This document shows, one piece after another, positions 17,641 through 26,455 of a stretch of DNA of 64,000 nucleotides. The DNA comes from Mycolicibacterium peregrinum. GTDB lineage: Bacteria; Actinomycetota; Actinomycetes; Mycobacteriales; Mycobacteriaceae. Where the stretch lies: NCBI RefSeq assembly GCF_001665785.1, contig NZ_LZSO01000029.1, forward strand, positions 1-64,000, in the 5' to 3' direction. The notes under the pieces were generated by a model. That model was not told the DNA's origin. It did no database searches and saw only the letters and a list, made by a program, of their open reading frames with translations. Position numbers and translations under genes: made by a program. Within the stretch, counting starts at the first letter, position 1, and each line of letters starts with the position of its first letter.

Positions 17641-18843
17641 ATGTCAGACGCAACCTCCAAGCACCGCAGGCATGTGAGGATCGCGGCCGCGATCCTGGCG
17701 GCGATCGTGGCCGCCGCGGTGGTGTTCACCTACCTGTCCTACACAGCGGCATTCACGCCTACCGACACCGTCAGCCTGACCGCACCGCGGGCGGGCCTGG
17801 TGATGGAGCGCGACGCCAAGGTGAAGTATCGCGGCATCCAGATCGGCAAGGTCTCCGAGATCGCGTACGCCGGTCACGAGGCGAAGCTGACGCTGTCCAT
17901 CAAGCGCGGCGAGATGCGCTACATCCCGTCCAATGCCACCGTGCGGATCGCCGGCAACACGATCTTCGGCGCCAAGTCGGTCGAGTTTCTCGCGCCGGAT
18001 CACCCGGAGGGCTCGCTTCGGCCGGGCAGCACGGTGGCCGCCAAGGACGTGCAGCTGGAGGTCAACACCCTTTTCCAGACGCTGTCGGATGTGCTCAACA
18101 AGATCGACCCGGTCAGCCTGAACGCCACGCTGTCAGCCCTCGGTGAGGGCCTGCGCGGCCATGGCGACGATGCGGGTGCGGCCTTGTCGGGCTTGAATTC
18201 CTACCTGCAGCAACTCAACCCGAAGTTGCCGACGCTGCAGGAGGACTTTGCCAAGGCCGCGGTGGTCGCCAACATCTACGGCGACGCCGGCCCGGACCTG
18301 GCCCGGATCATCGACAACGTGCCCGCGCTGAACAAGACGATCGTGGATGAGAAGACCAACCTCAACGCCACGCTGCTGTCGGCGACCGGGCTGGCCAACA
18401 ACGGCACCGCCACTCTGGAACCCGCGGCCGACGACTACATCGCGGCGATCCAGCGGTTGCGTGCACCGCTGAAGGTGGCCGGAGATTATTCGCCGGAATT
18501 CGGCTGTCTCCTGCGCGGTGTGTCCATCGGTGTCGACCGGTTTGCCCCGATCATCGGCGGTATCCGGCCCGGCCTGTACGTCAACTCCAACTTCCTGCCC
18601 GGGTCTCCCGCATACACCTATCCGGAGAGCCTGCCGATAGTGAACGCCTCCGGCGGGCCGAACTGCCGCGGTCTTCCCGACGTGCCGACCAAGCAGTTCG
18701 GCGGCAGCTGGTACCGCGCCCCGTTCGTGGTCACCGACAACGCGTACGTGCCGTTCCAGCCGAACACCGAGGTGCAGTTCGACGCGCCGGCGACCCTGCA
18801 GTTCCTGTTCAACGGTGCTTTCGCAGAAAGGGACCGATTCTGA
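17641..18843 (+). CDS. mce4A: Mce-family protein Mce4A
   Basis: A 400-residue Mce protein: short cytoplasmic N-terminus, one membrane anchor (residues ~14-34), then the MCE/MlaD domain (FTPTDTVSLTAPRAGLVM, KYRGIQIGKVSEI) and a long helical region. Mce4A-F assemble into a hexameric tunnel across the periplasm that carries cholesterol. Two C-terminal cysteines (GPNCRG and the earlier FGCLLRG) may form a disulfide. Its stop overlaps the mce4B start (TGATG), so translation is coupled. Confidence 0.92.
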   Translation: MSDATSKHRRHVRIAAAILAAIVAAAVVFTYLSYTAAFTPTDTVSLTAPRAGLVMERDAKVKYRGIQIGKVSEIAYAGHEAKLTLSIKRGEMRYIPSNATVRIAGNTIFGAKSVEFLAPDHPEGSLRPGSTVAAKDVQLEVNTLFQTLSDVLNKIDPVSLNATLSALGEGLRGHGDDAGAALSGLNSYLQQLNPKLPTLQEDFAKAAVVANIYGDAGPDLARIIDNVPALNKTIVDEKTNLNATLLSATGLANNGTATLEPAADDYIAAIQRLRAPLKVAGDYSPEFGCLLRGVSIGVDRFAPIIGGIRPGLYVNSNFLPGSPAYTYPESLPIVNASGGPNCRGLPDVPTKQFGGSWYRAPFVVTDNAYVPFQPNTEVQFDAPATLQFLFNGAFAERDRF

Positions 18844-19892
18844 TGGCGTCCGGCGCAGGTACTGATCGGACCATGCTCAAGGTCGGCATCTTCACTGTGG
18901 CGATGCTGTTGGTGGCGGCCATGCTGGTGGTGGTCTTCGGCGAGTTCCGTTTCGCCTCGGCCAACAGCTACCACGCCACGTTCAGCGAGGCGTCGCGGCT
19001 GAAGGCCGGGCAGGACGTCCGCATCGCCGGCGTTCCGGTGGGCAAGGTCCACGACGTGAAGCTCAACCCCGACAACACGGTTGACGTCGCGTTCGACGTC
19101 AACAAGCGGTACCAGCTCTACACCTCGAGTCAGGCGAAGGTGCGCTACCTCAACCTCGTCGGCGATCGTTTCCTGGAGATCACCTCGGGCCCAGGCGAAC
19201 TGCGCAAGCTGGCGCCCGGCGGGACCATCCCGGCGCAGAACACTCAGCCGGCTCTGGACCTCGACGCGCTGCTGGGCGGCTTGCGGCCCGTGCTCAAGGG
19301 CCTGGACGGCGCAAAGGTCAACGAGATCTCCAATGCGGTGATCGAGATGCTGCAGGGCCAGGGCGGCGCTTTGGCGAACATGTTGACCAGCACCAGCGCC
19401 TTCACCCAGAACCTGGCCGCACGCGATCAGCTCATCGGCGACGTCATCACCAACCTCAACTCGGTGCTGAGCACGGTGGACGAGAAGGGCTCGCAGTTCG
19501 ACACCAGCGTCGACGAGTTGCAGAAGCTGATCACCGGTCTGTCCGAGGGGCGCGATCCGATCGCCGGTGCGATCGCACCCCTGGCCTCGGCCGAGAACGA
19601 TCTGACCGACATGCTGGAGAAATCCCGCCGCCCGCTGCAGGGGGTCATCGAGAATGCCCGGCCGCTGGCGCAGCGCATGGACGAGCGGAAGGGCGATATC
19701 AACAAGGTCATCGAGCCGCTGGCCGAGAACTATCTGCGGCTCAACGCCCTTGGTGCGTACGGCTCGTTCTTCAACATCTTCTACTGCTCGGTTCGATTGA
19801 AGGTCAACGGGGCGGCAGGCAGTGACATTCTGATTCCGTTCGGCGGTCCGCCGGACCCATCCAAGGGGAGGTGTGCGCCGACCAATGGCTAG
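18843..19892 (+). CDS. mce4B: Mce-family protein Mce4B
   Basis: A 349-residue Mce subunit. A membrane anchor spans residues ~12-33 (VGIFTVAMLLVAAMLVVVFG), followed by the MCE domain (EASRLKAGQDVRIAGVPVGKV) and a coiled-coil-like helical stalk that ends in a cysteine-containing tail (FYCSVRLKVNG, GRCAPTNG). ATG overlaps the mce4A stop by one base. It forms part of the Mce4 lipid tunnel. Confidence 0.92.
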   Translation: MASGAGTDRTMLKVGIFTVAMLLVAAMLVVVFGEFRFASANSYHATFSEASRLKAGQDVRIAGVPVGKVHDVKLNPDNTVDVAFDVNKRYQLYTSSQAKVRYLNLVGDRFLEITSGPGELRKLAPGGTIPAQNTQPALDLDALLGGLRPVLKGLDGAKVNEISNAVIEMLQGQGGALANMLTSTSAFTQNLAARDQLIGDVITNLNSVLSTVDEKGSQFDTSVDELQKLITGLSEGRDPIAGAIAPLASAENDLTDMLEKSRRPLQGVIENARPLAQRMDERKGDINKVIEPLAENYLRLNALGAYGSFFNIFYCSVRLKVNGAAGSDILIPFGGPPDPSKGRCAPTNG

Positions 19893-20943
19893 TTCGCGCG
19901 AGTCGAATCCCGTGCGCACCGGGATCCTCGGCATCTTTGTGGTGGCATGCCTGGTGCTGGTGTCGTTCGGCTATACCGGCCTGCCGTTCTTCCCGCAGGG
20001 CAAGCAGTTCGAGGCCTACTTCAGCGATGCCGGTGGGATCTCTCCGGGCAACGACGTCAACATCTCGGGCATCACGGTCGGGAAGGTCACCGACATCTCC
20101 CTGGCCGGCGACTCCGCCAAGGTCAAGTTCACCGTGGACCGCAACATCAAAGTCGGCGATCAGTCGCTGGTGGCGATCAAGACCGATACGGTGCTCGGCC
20201 AGAAGTCGCTCTCGGTGACCCCGAAGGGCGTCGGTACGTCGACGGTTATTCCCCTGGGACGCACCACGACTCCGTACACCCTGAACACTGCACTGCAGGA
20301 CCTCGGGCAGAACGTCAGCGAGTTGGACAAGCCGAAGTTCGAGCAGGCGCTGCAGACACTGACCGACACGTTGCGCGACGCCACGCCGCAGTTGCGCGGC
20401 GCCCTGGACGGCGTCGCGAACCTGTCCCGCACCATCAACAAGCGGGATGAGGCCCTCGAGGGGTTGTTGACCCACGCCAAGCGGGTGTCGGATCTCCTGG
20501 CCAACCGGGCCGGGCAGGTCAACCAGCTGCTGAACGACGGCAATCAGCTGTTCGCCGCGCTCGATGAGCGCCGGCAGGCGCTGAGTAACCTGATCGCCGG
20601 CATCGACGATGTGTCGCACCAGCTTTCGGGATTCGTCGCGGACAACCGCAAGGAATTCAAACCGGCGCTGGAGAAGCTCAACCTGGTGATGGACAACCTG
20701 CTGGAACGGCGCGAGCACATCGGTGAGGCGCTCAAGCGGTTGCCGGGATATGCCACCGCACTCGGCGAGGTGGTCGGTAACGGCCCCGGCTTCAACATCA
20801 ACCTGTACGGCCTGCCGCCGGCAGCGATGTCCGAGGTACTGCTGGACACTTACTTCCAGCCGGGCAAACTGCCCGACAGCCTGTCCGATATGTTGCGCGG
20901 CTACATTTCCGAGCGAGTGATCGTTAGGCCGAAATCGCCATGA
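19885..20943 (+). CDS. mce4C: Mce-family protein Mce4C
   Basis: A 352-residue Mce subunit with an N-terminal anchor (GILGIFVVACLVLVSFGYTG), the MCE domain (DAGGISPGNDVNISGITVGKV) and a helical stalk. ATG at 19885 is preferred because GGGGAGG lies about 14 bases upstream; a GTG at 19873 would sit too close to it. The gene overlaps mce4B by 8 bases and mce4D by 4. Confidence 0.91.
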   Translation: MASSRESNPVRTGILGIFVVACLVLVSFGYTGLPFFPQGKQFEAYFSDAGGISPGNDVNISGITVGKVTDISLAGDSAKVKFTVDRNIKVGDQSLVAIKTDTVLGQKSLSVTPKGVGTSTVIPLGRTTTPYTLNTALQDLGQNVSELDKPKFEQALQTLTDTLRDATPQLRGALDGVANLSRTINKRDEALEGLLTHAKRVSDLLANRAGQVNQLLNDGNQLFAALDERRQALSNLIAGIDDVSHQLSGFVADNRKEFKPALEKLNLVMDNLLERREHIGEALKRLPGYATALGEVVGNGPGFNINLYGLPPAAMSEVLLDTYFQPGKLPDSLSDMLRGYISERVIVRPKSP

Positions 20944-22334
20944 CCCAACAGAATTCGGTATCCGGCCGCAACCGGTGGATGCGCATCGCGCTGGCCGTGG
21001 TGCTGCTTGCGGTGCTTGCCGTCGGCGTCTACCAGGTGTGGCCGTCGCGCACCGGCCCCAAGCTCACCGCGTACTTCACCAATGCCGTCGGGTTGTACCC
21101 CGGCGACGAGGTGCGGGTCGTGGGCGTGCCGGTGGGCACGATCGACTCCATCGAGCCGCGGCCCTCGGATGTCAAGATCGAGATGACCCTGGACCGCGGC
21201 GTCAAGGTGCCTGCGGATGCCAAGGCGCTGATCCTGTCGCCGAACCTGGTGTCGGCCAGGTTCATCCAGCTGACCCCCGCCTACACCGAGGGTGACGTGA
21301 TCGCCGACGGCGCGTCGATCGGACTCGACCGCACCGGAGTGCCCGTCGAGTGGGACGAGGTCAAGGAGCAGCTCACCCAGCTCAGTTCGCAACTCGGTCC
21401 GCAGGCCAACTCGGTGCAGGGCCCGATCGCAGCGTTCGTCGACCAGGCCGCGACGACGTTCGACGGCAACGGCGACTCGTTCCGCAATGCCCTGCGTGAG
21501 TTGTCCCAAACCGCAGGCCGGTTGGGTGATTCGCGGACCGATCTGTTCGGCACGGTGAAGAACCTGCAGATCCTGGTCGACGCGCTGTCCAACAGCAACG
21601 AACAGATCGTGCAGTTCACCAATCACGTGGCATCGGTGTCGCAGGTGCTGGCGGACAGCTCCAGTGGGCTCGACCAGACGCTGGGCACGCTCAATCAGGC
21701 ACTCGGCGACGTCCGCGGCTTCCTGAACGAGAACAACGATGCGCTGATCGCCCAGGTGGGCAAGCTGGCCGACTTCACCCAGATTCTCACCGACCACAGT
21801 GACGACATCGAACAGATCCTGCACGTCACGCCCAACGGCCTGGCGAACTTCTACAACATCTACAACCCGGCGCAGGGCACCGTCGGTGGTCTGCTGTCGC
21901 TGCCCAACTTTGCCAACCCGGTGCAGTTCCTGTGCGGTGGCAACTTCGACACCGGCGCGAACCCGGACAACTACAAGCGCGCGGAGATCTGCCGGCAGCG
22001 AATGGGGCCGGTGCTGCGCCGCATCACGATGAACTACCCACCGGTGTTGTTCCATCCGGTCAACACCATCACCGCCTACAAGGGGCAGATCCAGTACGAC
22101 ACCCCAGCGACCGAGGAGAAGTCGGAGACCCCGGTGCCGTACCTGCAGTGGCAGAACGCTCCCGGCGTCACGCCGCCGCAGATCCCGCCGGACGCGACGC
22201 TGAGCTCGTTGATCCTGCCGCCGGATGCACCCGCGCCGGCAGCCGGAACCGGAGTGGGTCCCGCACCAGGACCTGCGCCCGCGCCGGGACCCGTGGCCGC
22301 GCCCGCACCCGCTGAGGCTGGTGCCGGCGGATGA
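20940..22334 (+). CDS. mce4D: Mce-family protein Mce4D
   Basis: A 464-residue Mce subunit: anchor near residues 11-29 (IALAVVLLAVLAVGVYQVW), MCE domain (NAVGLYPGDEVRVVGVPVGTI), helical stalk and a C-terminal ~50-residue proline/alanine-rich tail (APAPAAGTGVGPAPGP and similar). The long tail is usual for Mce D and F subunits. Its start and stop overlap both neighbours through ATGA junctions. Confidence 0.92.
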   Translation: MTQQNSVSGRNRWMRIALAVVLLAVLAVGVYQVWPSRTGPKLTAYFTNAVGLYPGDEVRVVGVPVGTIDSIEPRPSDVKIEMTLDRGVKVPADAKALILSPNLVSARFIQLTPAYTEGDVIADGASIGLDRTGVPVEWDEVKEQLTQLSSQLGPQANSVQGPIAAFVDQAATTFDGNGDSFRNALRELSQTAGRLGDSRTDLFGTVKNLQILVDALSNSNEQIVQFTNHVASVSQVLADSSSGLDQTLGTLNQALGDVRGFLNENNDALIAQVGKLADFTQILTDHSDDIEQILHVTPNGLANFYNIYNPAQGTVGGLLSLPNFANPVQFLCGGNFDTGANPDNYKRAEICRQRMGPVLRRITMNYPPVLFHPVNTITAYKGQIQYDTPATEEKSETPVPYLQWQNAPGVTPPQIPPDATLSSLILPPDAPAPAAGTGVGPAPGPAPAPGPVAAPAPAEAGAGG

Positions 22335-23527
22335 TGAGGGGTAAAGCATTGAGGGGTAAGGCATCCCGGATCGGCAGTCGCACCCTGGCGATCGGCAGCG
22401 GCGCCATGCTGCTGGCCGGCTGCCAGTTCGGCGGTCTCAACTCGCTGAACATGCCCGGGACCGCCGGGCACGGTTCCGGTTCCTACACCGTCACCGTGCA
22501 GTTGCCCGACGTGGCGACCCTGCCGCAGAACTCGCCGGTGATGGTCGACGATGTCACCGTCGGCAGTGTGTCGGGTGTTGATGCGGTCCAGCGCCAGGAC
22601 GGCACCTTCTATGCGGCACTGCAACTGTCGCTGAACGGTGACGTCAAGCTCCCGGCGAATGCCGTTGCGCGCGTTGCCCAGACATCGCTCCTCGGCTCCC
22701 AGCACATCGAGTTGTCCGAACCTGTCGATCAACCGGCCGAGGGGCGACTGGCCCAGGGTTCCAACATCTCGCTGTCCCAGACCGACCGTTACCCGACGAC
22801 CGAGGAAGTGCTCTCCTCGCTGGGCATGGTGGTCAACAAGGGCAATCTCGGTGCGCTGCAAGACATCACCGACGAGGCCTACGCGGCTGTCGCCGGACGG
22901 GCCGGAACCTTCGCCGATCTGATTCCGCGGCTGGCGGAGCTGACCGCGTCACTGGACCGGCAGACCAACGACATCATCGCGGCTGCGGACGGGCTGAACC
23001 GGTTCGCGTCGATCCTGGCCCGCAGCCAGGACAGCCTGGGTCGCACACTCGACACCCTGCCCGGCGCGCTCAAGGTGCTCAACGACAACCGGTCCAACAT
23101 CGTCGACGCGTTCACCGCGTTGCGCAGCTTCGCCCAGGTCGGCTCGCGGATTCTGTCGCAGACCAAGGATGACTTTGCGGCCGATCTCAAGGATCTCTAT
23201 CCGGTGATCAAGGCGTTCAACGACAACGCCGACGACTTCATCAAGGATTTGGAGTTCCTGCCGACCTTCCCGTTCCACTACAAGTATCTGCGCCAGGCGG
23301 TGCGAGGCGACTACCTGAACGTGTACGTCACCTTCGACCTGACCCTGCGGCGGTTCGGTGAGTCGATCTTCACGACCGGAGCCTTCGACCCGAACATGCA
23401 GCACCTGAACGAGGTGATCAATCCGCCGGACTTCCTGACCGGGGCGATGGCCAACCTGTCCGGTCAGGCGGCCGATCCGTTCAAGATCCCGGCCGGAACT
23501 GCGACCCAGCACGAGGAGAAGCCGTAG
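22331..23527 (+). CDS. mce4E: Mce-family lipoprotein Mce4E (LprN)
   Basis: A 398-residue Mce subunit carried as a lipoprotein. The signal peptide ends in a lipobox MLLAGCQFGG, whose cysteine near residue 31 would be lipidated after cleavage; the other subunits use a membrane anchor instead. The MCE domain follows (VMVDDVTVGSVSGVDA), then a helical stalk. The gene overlaps mce4D by 4 bases and abuts mce4F with no gap. It matches the E-subunit rule of Mce operons. Confidence 0.92.
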   Translation: MMRGKALRGKASRIGSRTLAIGSGAMLLAGCQFGGLNSLNMPGTAGHGSGSYTVTVQLPDVATLPQNSPVMVDDVTVGSVSGVDAVQRQDGTFYAALQLSLNGDVKLPANAVARVAQTSLLGSQHIELSEPVDQPAEGRLAQGSNISLSQTDRYPTTEEVLSSLGMVVNKGNLGALQDITDEAYAAVAGRAGTFADLIPRLAELTASLDRQTNDIIAAADGLNRFASILARSQDSLGRTLDTLPGALKVLNDNRSNIVDAFTALRSFAQVGSRILSQTKDDFAADLKDLYPVIKAFNDNADDFIKDLEFLPTFPFHYKYLRQAVRGDYLNVYVTFDLTLRRFGESIFTTGAFDPNMQHLNEVINPPDFLTGAMANLSGQAADPFKIPAGTATQHEEKP

Positions 23528-25216
23528 ATGATCGACCGGCTCACCCGTATGCAGCTGATGATCTTCGGGGTCGTCACCATCCTCACCGTGGGTGCCATCT
23601 CGCTGTTCTATCTGCACCTACCCGCTGCGGTGGGTATCGGCACCTACCACGTCAACGCCAACTTCCTGGCCGGTGGCGGGATCTACCAGAACGCCAACGT
23701 CACCTATCGTGGCGTCACGGTCGGCCGGGTGGATTCCGTGGGCCTGGCCCCGGACGGCGTGGTCGCCAAGATGCAGCTCAACAGCAACACGGCGATACCC
23801 GACAACGTCATCGCCACCGTCAAGAGTGTCTCGGCCGTCGGCGAGCAGTACATCGACCTGATCCCGCCGGAGTCACCGTCGACCAACAAACTGCGCAACG
23901 GCGCCACCATCGAACAGGACAACACCCGGGTCGGGCAGGACATCGCCGGGATGCTGCACGAAGCCGACACCCTGGTCAGCAGCATCGGTAACAGCCGGCT
24001 GCAGGATCTGCTGCGTGAGACGTTCAAGGCGTTCAACGGGTCGGGACCCGAACTCGCCCGCTTGATCCAATCCTCACGCCTGCTGATCGACGAGGCCAAC
24101 GCCAATTACGGCGAGACCACTCAGCTGATCGATCAGGCCGGACCGTTCCTGGAAGCCCAGATGCGCAGCGGCGACAACATCCGCTCGCTGGCCGACGGGC
24201 TGGCCCGCTTCACCGGCGAGGTGAACAAGGCCGATCCGCAGTTGCGCGCCACCCTCAAGACCGTTCCGGGCACCACCGAGGCGGCCAACACCGCGTTCAG
24301 CGGTATCCGGCCGACCTTCCCGGTTCTGGCGGCCAACCTGGCGAACTTCGGCCGCATCGGGGTCATCTACAGCAAGTCGCTCGAGCAGGCGCTGGTGATC
24401 TTCCCGGCATTGATGGCGGCGCTGAGCACCGTTGCCGGTGGGGCGCCCGCAGACGAGGGCGCCAAGCTGGACTTCAAGATCGACCTCGGTGACGCGCCGC
24501 CCTGCTTGACCGGGTTCGTTCCGCCGACCCAGATCCGTTCGCCGGCCGACGAGACGCTGCGTGAACTTCCGCCCGATCTGTACTGCAAGACCGCGCAGAA
24601 CGACCCGGCGGTGGTGCGTGGTGCGCGCAACTACCCGTGCATGGAGTTCCCGGGAAAGCGGGCGCCCACCATCCAGCTGTGCCGCGATCCCAAGGGCTAT
24701 GTGCCGGTGGGCAGCAACCCGTGGCGCGGCCCGCCGGTTCCGTACGGGACGCCGATCGAGGACGGGCGTAACATCCTGCCGCCCAACAAGTTCCCGAACA
24801 TCCCGCCGCAGGTGGATCCGGATCCGGGCCCGCCCGTGGTGCATCTGCCACCCGGGGTCGAACCAGGGCCGGGCCCGGCGCCGCACGCGCCGTTCCCGCT
24901 GCCGGTGCCGCCGAACAAGCCGGGCACACCGCCTCCGCCGTGGCCGTACTTCGCACCGCCGGACCAGATCGTGCCGCCGTACGGCCGGACGCCTCCCGGG
25001 GCTCCGGAAGCCCCGGCTCCGGCGCCTGCTCCGGAAGGGCCGTTGCCGGCTGAGGCACCACCTCTGGCCAGCGCACCGATGACGGGCACCTACGATCAGC
25101 ACAGTGGGGTCTTCGCCGACGCCGACGGAGGCACCGGCGTGTACGCGGCCGGCGCCGACAAACTGGCGCCGGCGGAGACCTGGGTAGACCTGATGTTGGA
25201 TCCAAGGCAGGCTTGA
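23528..25216 (+). CDS. mce4F: Mce-family protein Mce4F
   Basis: A 562-residue Mce subunit, the largest of the six. The anchor spans residues ~8-28 (MQLMIFGVVTILTVGAISLF), the MCE domain follows (LAGGGIYQNANVTYRGVTVGRV), and a helical stalk leads into a C-terminal region of ~150 residues very rich in proline (for example PPNKPGTPPPPWPYFAPP). Its stop overlaps the next start by one base (TGATGA). Confidence 0.92.
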   Translation: MIDRLTRMQLMIFGVVTILTVGAISLFYLHLPAAVGIGTYHVNANFLAGGGIYQNANVTYRGVTVGRVDSVGLAPDGVVAKMQLNSNTAIPDNVIATVKSVSAVGEQYIDLIPPESPSTNKLRNGATIEQDNTRVGQDIAGMLHEADTLVSSIGNSRLQDLLRETFKAFNGSGPELARLIQSSRLLIDEANANYGETTQLIDQAGPFLEAQMRSGDNIRSLADGLARFTGEVNKADPQLRATLKTVPGTTEAANTAFSGIRPTFPVLAANLANFGRIGVIYSKSLEQALVIFPALMAALSTVAGGAPADEGAKLDFKIDLGDAPPCLTGFVPPTQIRSPADETLRELPPDLYCKTAQNDPAVVRGARNYPCMEFPGKRAPTIQLCRDPKGYVPVGSNPWRGPPVPYGTPIEDGRNILPPNKFPNIPPQVDPDPGPPVVHLPPGVEPGPGPAPHAPFPLPVPPNKPGTPPPPWPYFAPPDQIVPPYGRTPPGAPEAPAPAPAPEGPLPAEAPPLASAPMTGTYDQHSGVFADADGGTGVYAAGADKLAPAETWVDLMLDPRQA

Positions 25217-25914
25217 TGATCGAAGAAACCGCCTCGAATACGAGGCCGGTCCGTAGGCGCGCGTCAAGAGCGGCCGGCCCCACCGGGGCCGGGACGGCAG
25301 GCGAGCCGACCCAGACCGCGCTCGTGGTGGAGCCTTCCACCAAGACGGCGGCCAGGGCCTCGCAGCCGACACCGCTCAAGGCGCCGCCCCGGCGGCGCGC
25401 CCACCGCACCCTGGTGGCCCTGGTGGCAGCACTGACTTTGGGTGTGGGGACCGCTGCGTTGGGTGCGCTGGCCTATGTCATGCGCGATCAGCAGCAATCG
25501 GTGGATGCCTTACAGGCCCGCGACGAGAGCTTCGTCGACACCGGCAAGCAGACCGTGATCAACATGTTCAGCTATACCCAGGACACGATCGACGAGAGCG
25601 TCAACCGCTTCGTCGACGGCACCAGCGGCCCACTGCGCGACATGATGAGCCAGGGCAACAACGCCGACAACCTCAAGGCACTGTTCCGCGACACCAATGC
25701 CAGCTCGGAGGCTGTGATCAACGGCGCGGCGCTGGAGAAGGTCGATGAGATCGCCCGGAATGCCTCGGTGCTGGTGGCGGTGCGCGTCACGGTCACCGAC
25801 GTGGATGGCGTCAATTCACCGACGCGGCCGTACCGGCTGCGGGTGATCGTGCACGAGGACGACAACGGGCATATGACCGGATACGACCTCAAGTACCCCG
25901 ATGGCGGAAACTGA
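25216..25914 (+). CDS. Mce-associated membrane protein (Rv3493c-like)
   Basis: A 232-residue protein. The first ~60 residues are basic and low-complexity, one membrane helix follows (LVALVAALTLGVGTAALGALAY), and the rest is an NTF2/VirB8-like extracytoplasmic domain (QTVINMFSYTQDTIDESVNRF). Mce-associated (Mas) proteins are encoded at the end of mce operons and affect transporter stability. ATG at 25216 overlaps the mce4F stop by one base, which argues for this start over TTG at 25213. Confidence 0.85.
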   Translation: MIEETASNTRPVRRRASRAAGPTGAGTAGEPTQTALVVEPSTKTAARASQPTPLKAPPRRRAHRTLVALVAALTLGVGTAALGALAYVMRDQQQSVDALQARDESFVDTGKQTVINMFSYTQDTIDESVNRFVDGTSGPLRDMMSQGNNADNLKALFRDTNASSEAVINGAALEKVDEIARNASVLVAVRVTVTDVDGVNSPTRPYRLRVIVHEDDNGHMTGYDLKYPDGGN

Positions 25915-26399
25915 TGCGCTCTAAACTCACTGCCCTGCTGATCGGCCTGTTGGCGCTGGCGTTCGTCGGGTTGGCCGCCGTAGGTGGTTCGCTGTACTGG
26001 AACCGCGTGGCGCAGCGGGGTCAGGAGACCGCCAGGGCCGAACTACCTGCGCTGGCTGCCGAACAGATCCCGAAGGTGTTCGGTTACGACTATCAGACCG
26101 TCGAGCGCAGCCTGATGGAGACGTACCCGCTGCTCGCCCCGGACTTCCGGCAGCAGTTCGAGAAGGACGCCACCGCCAAGGTGATCCCTGAGGCACGCAA
26201 GCGTCAGCTGGTGGTTCAGATCAGCGTCGTCGGCATCGGTGTCATGACAGCGCAGCGTGATTCGGGGTCCGTGATGGTGTACATGAACCGCACCGTGACC
26301 GACCAGTCCCGCCAACCGCTCTATGACGGAAGCCGCCTGAAGGTCGATTACCGCAAGATCGGCGGGGATTGGCTGATCGACGCGATCAACCCGATCTAG
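25914..26399 (+). CDS. Mce-associated membrane protein (Rv3492c-like)
   Basis: A 161-residue second Mas protein: an N-terminal signal-anchor (LLIGLLALAFVGLAAVGGSLYW) and a small VirB8/NTF2-like domain ending in YRKIGGDWLIDAINPI. It overlaps its upstream partner by one base and is the last gene of the mce4 operon. The hairpin that follows probably ends the transcript. Confidence 0.85.
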   Translation: MRSKLTALLIGLLALAFVGLAAVGGSLYWNRVAQRGQETARAELPALAAEQIPKVFGYDYQTVERSLMETYPLLAPDFRQQFEKDATAKVIPEARKRQLVVQISVVGIGVMTAQRDSGSVMVYMNRTVTDQSRQPLYDGSRLKVDYRKIGGDWLIDAINPI

Positions 26400-26410
26400 C
26401 CACCTGATTC

Positions 26411-26455
26411 TGAGCGGGCCGGCGCTCGACGAATTCGCGCGCCGGCCGGCGCTCA
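26411..26455. terminator. Hairpin between the mce4 operon and otsA
   Basis: TGAGCG pairs with CGCTCA and GGCCGGCGC with GCGCCGGCC, with a 2-base bulge and a 13-base loop. The stem is very GC-rich. It lies between convergent genes and touches the otsA stop codon, so it could end transcription from either side. No T-run follows. Confidence 0.6.
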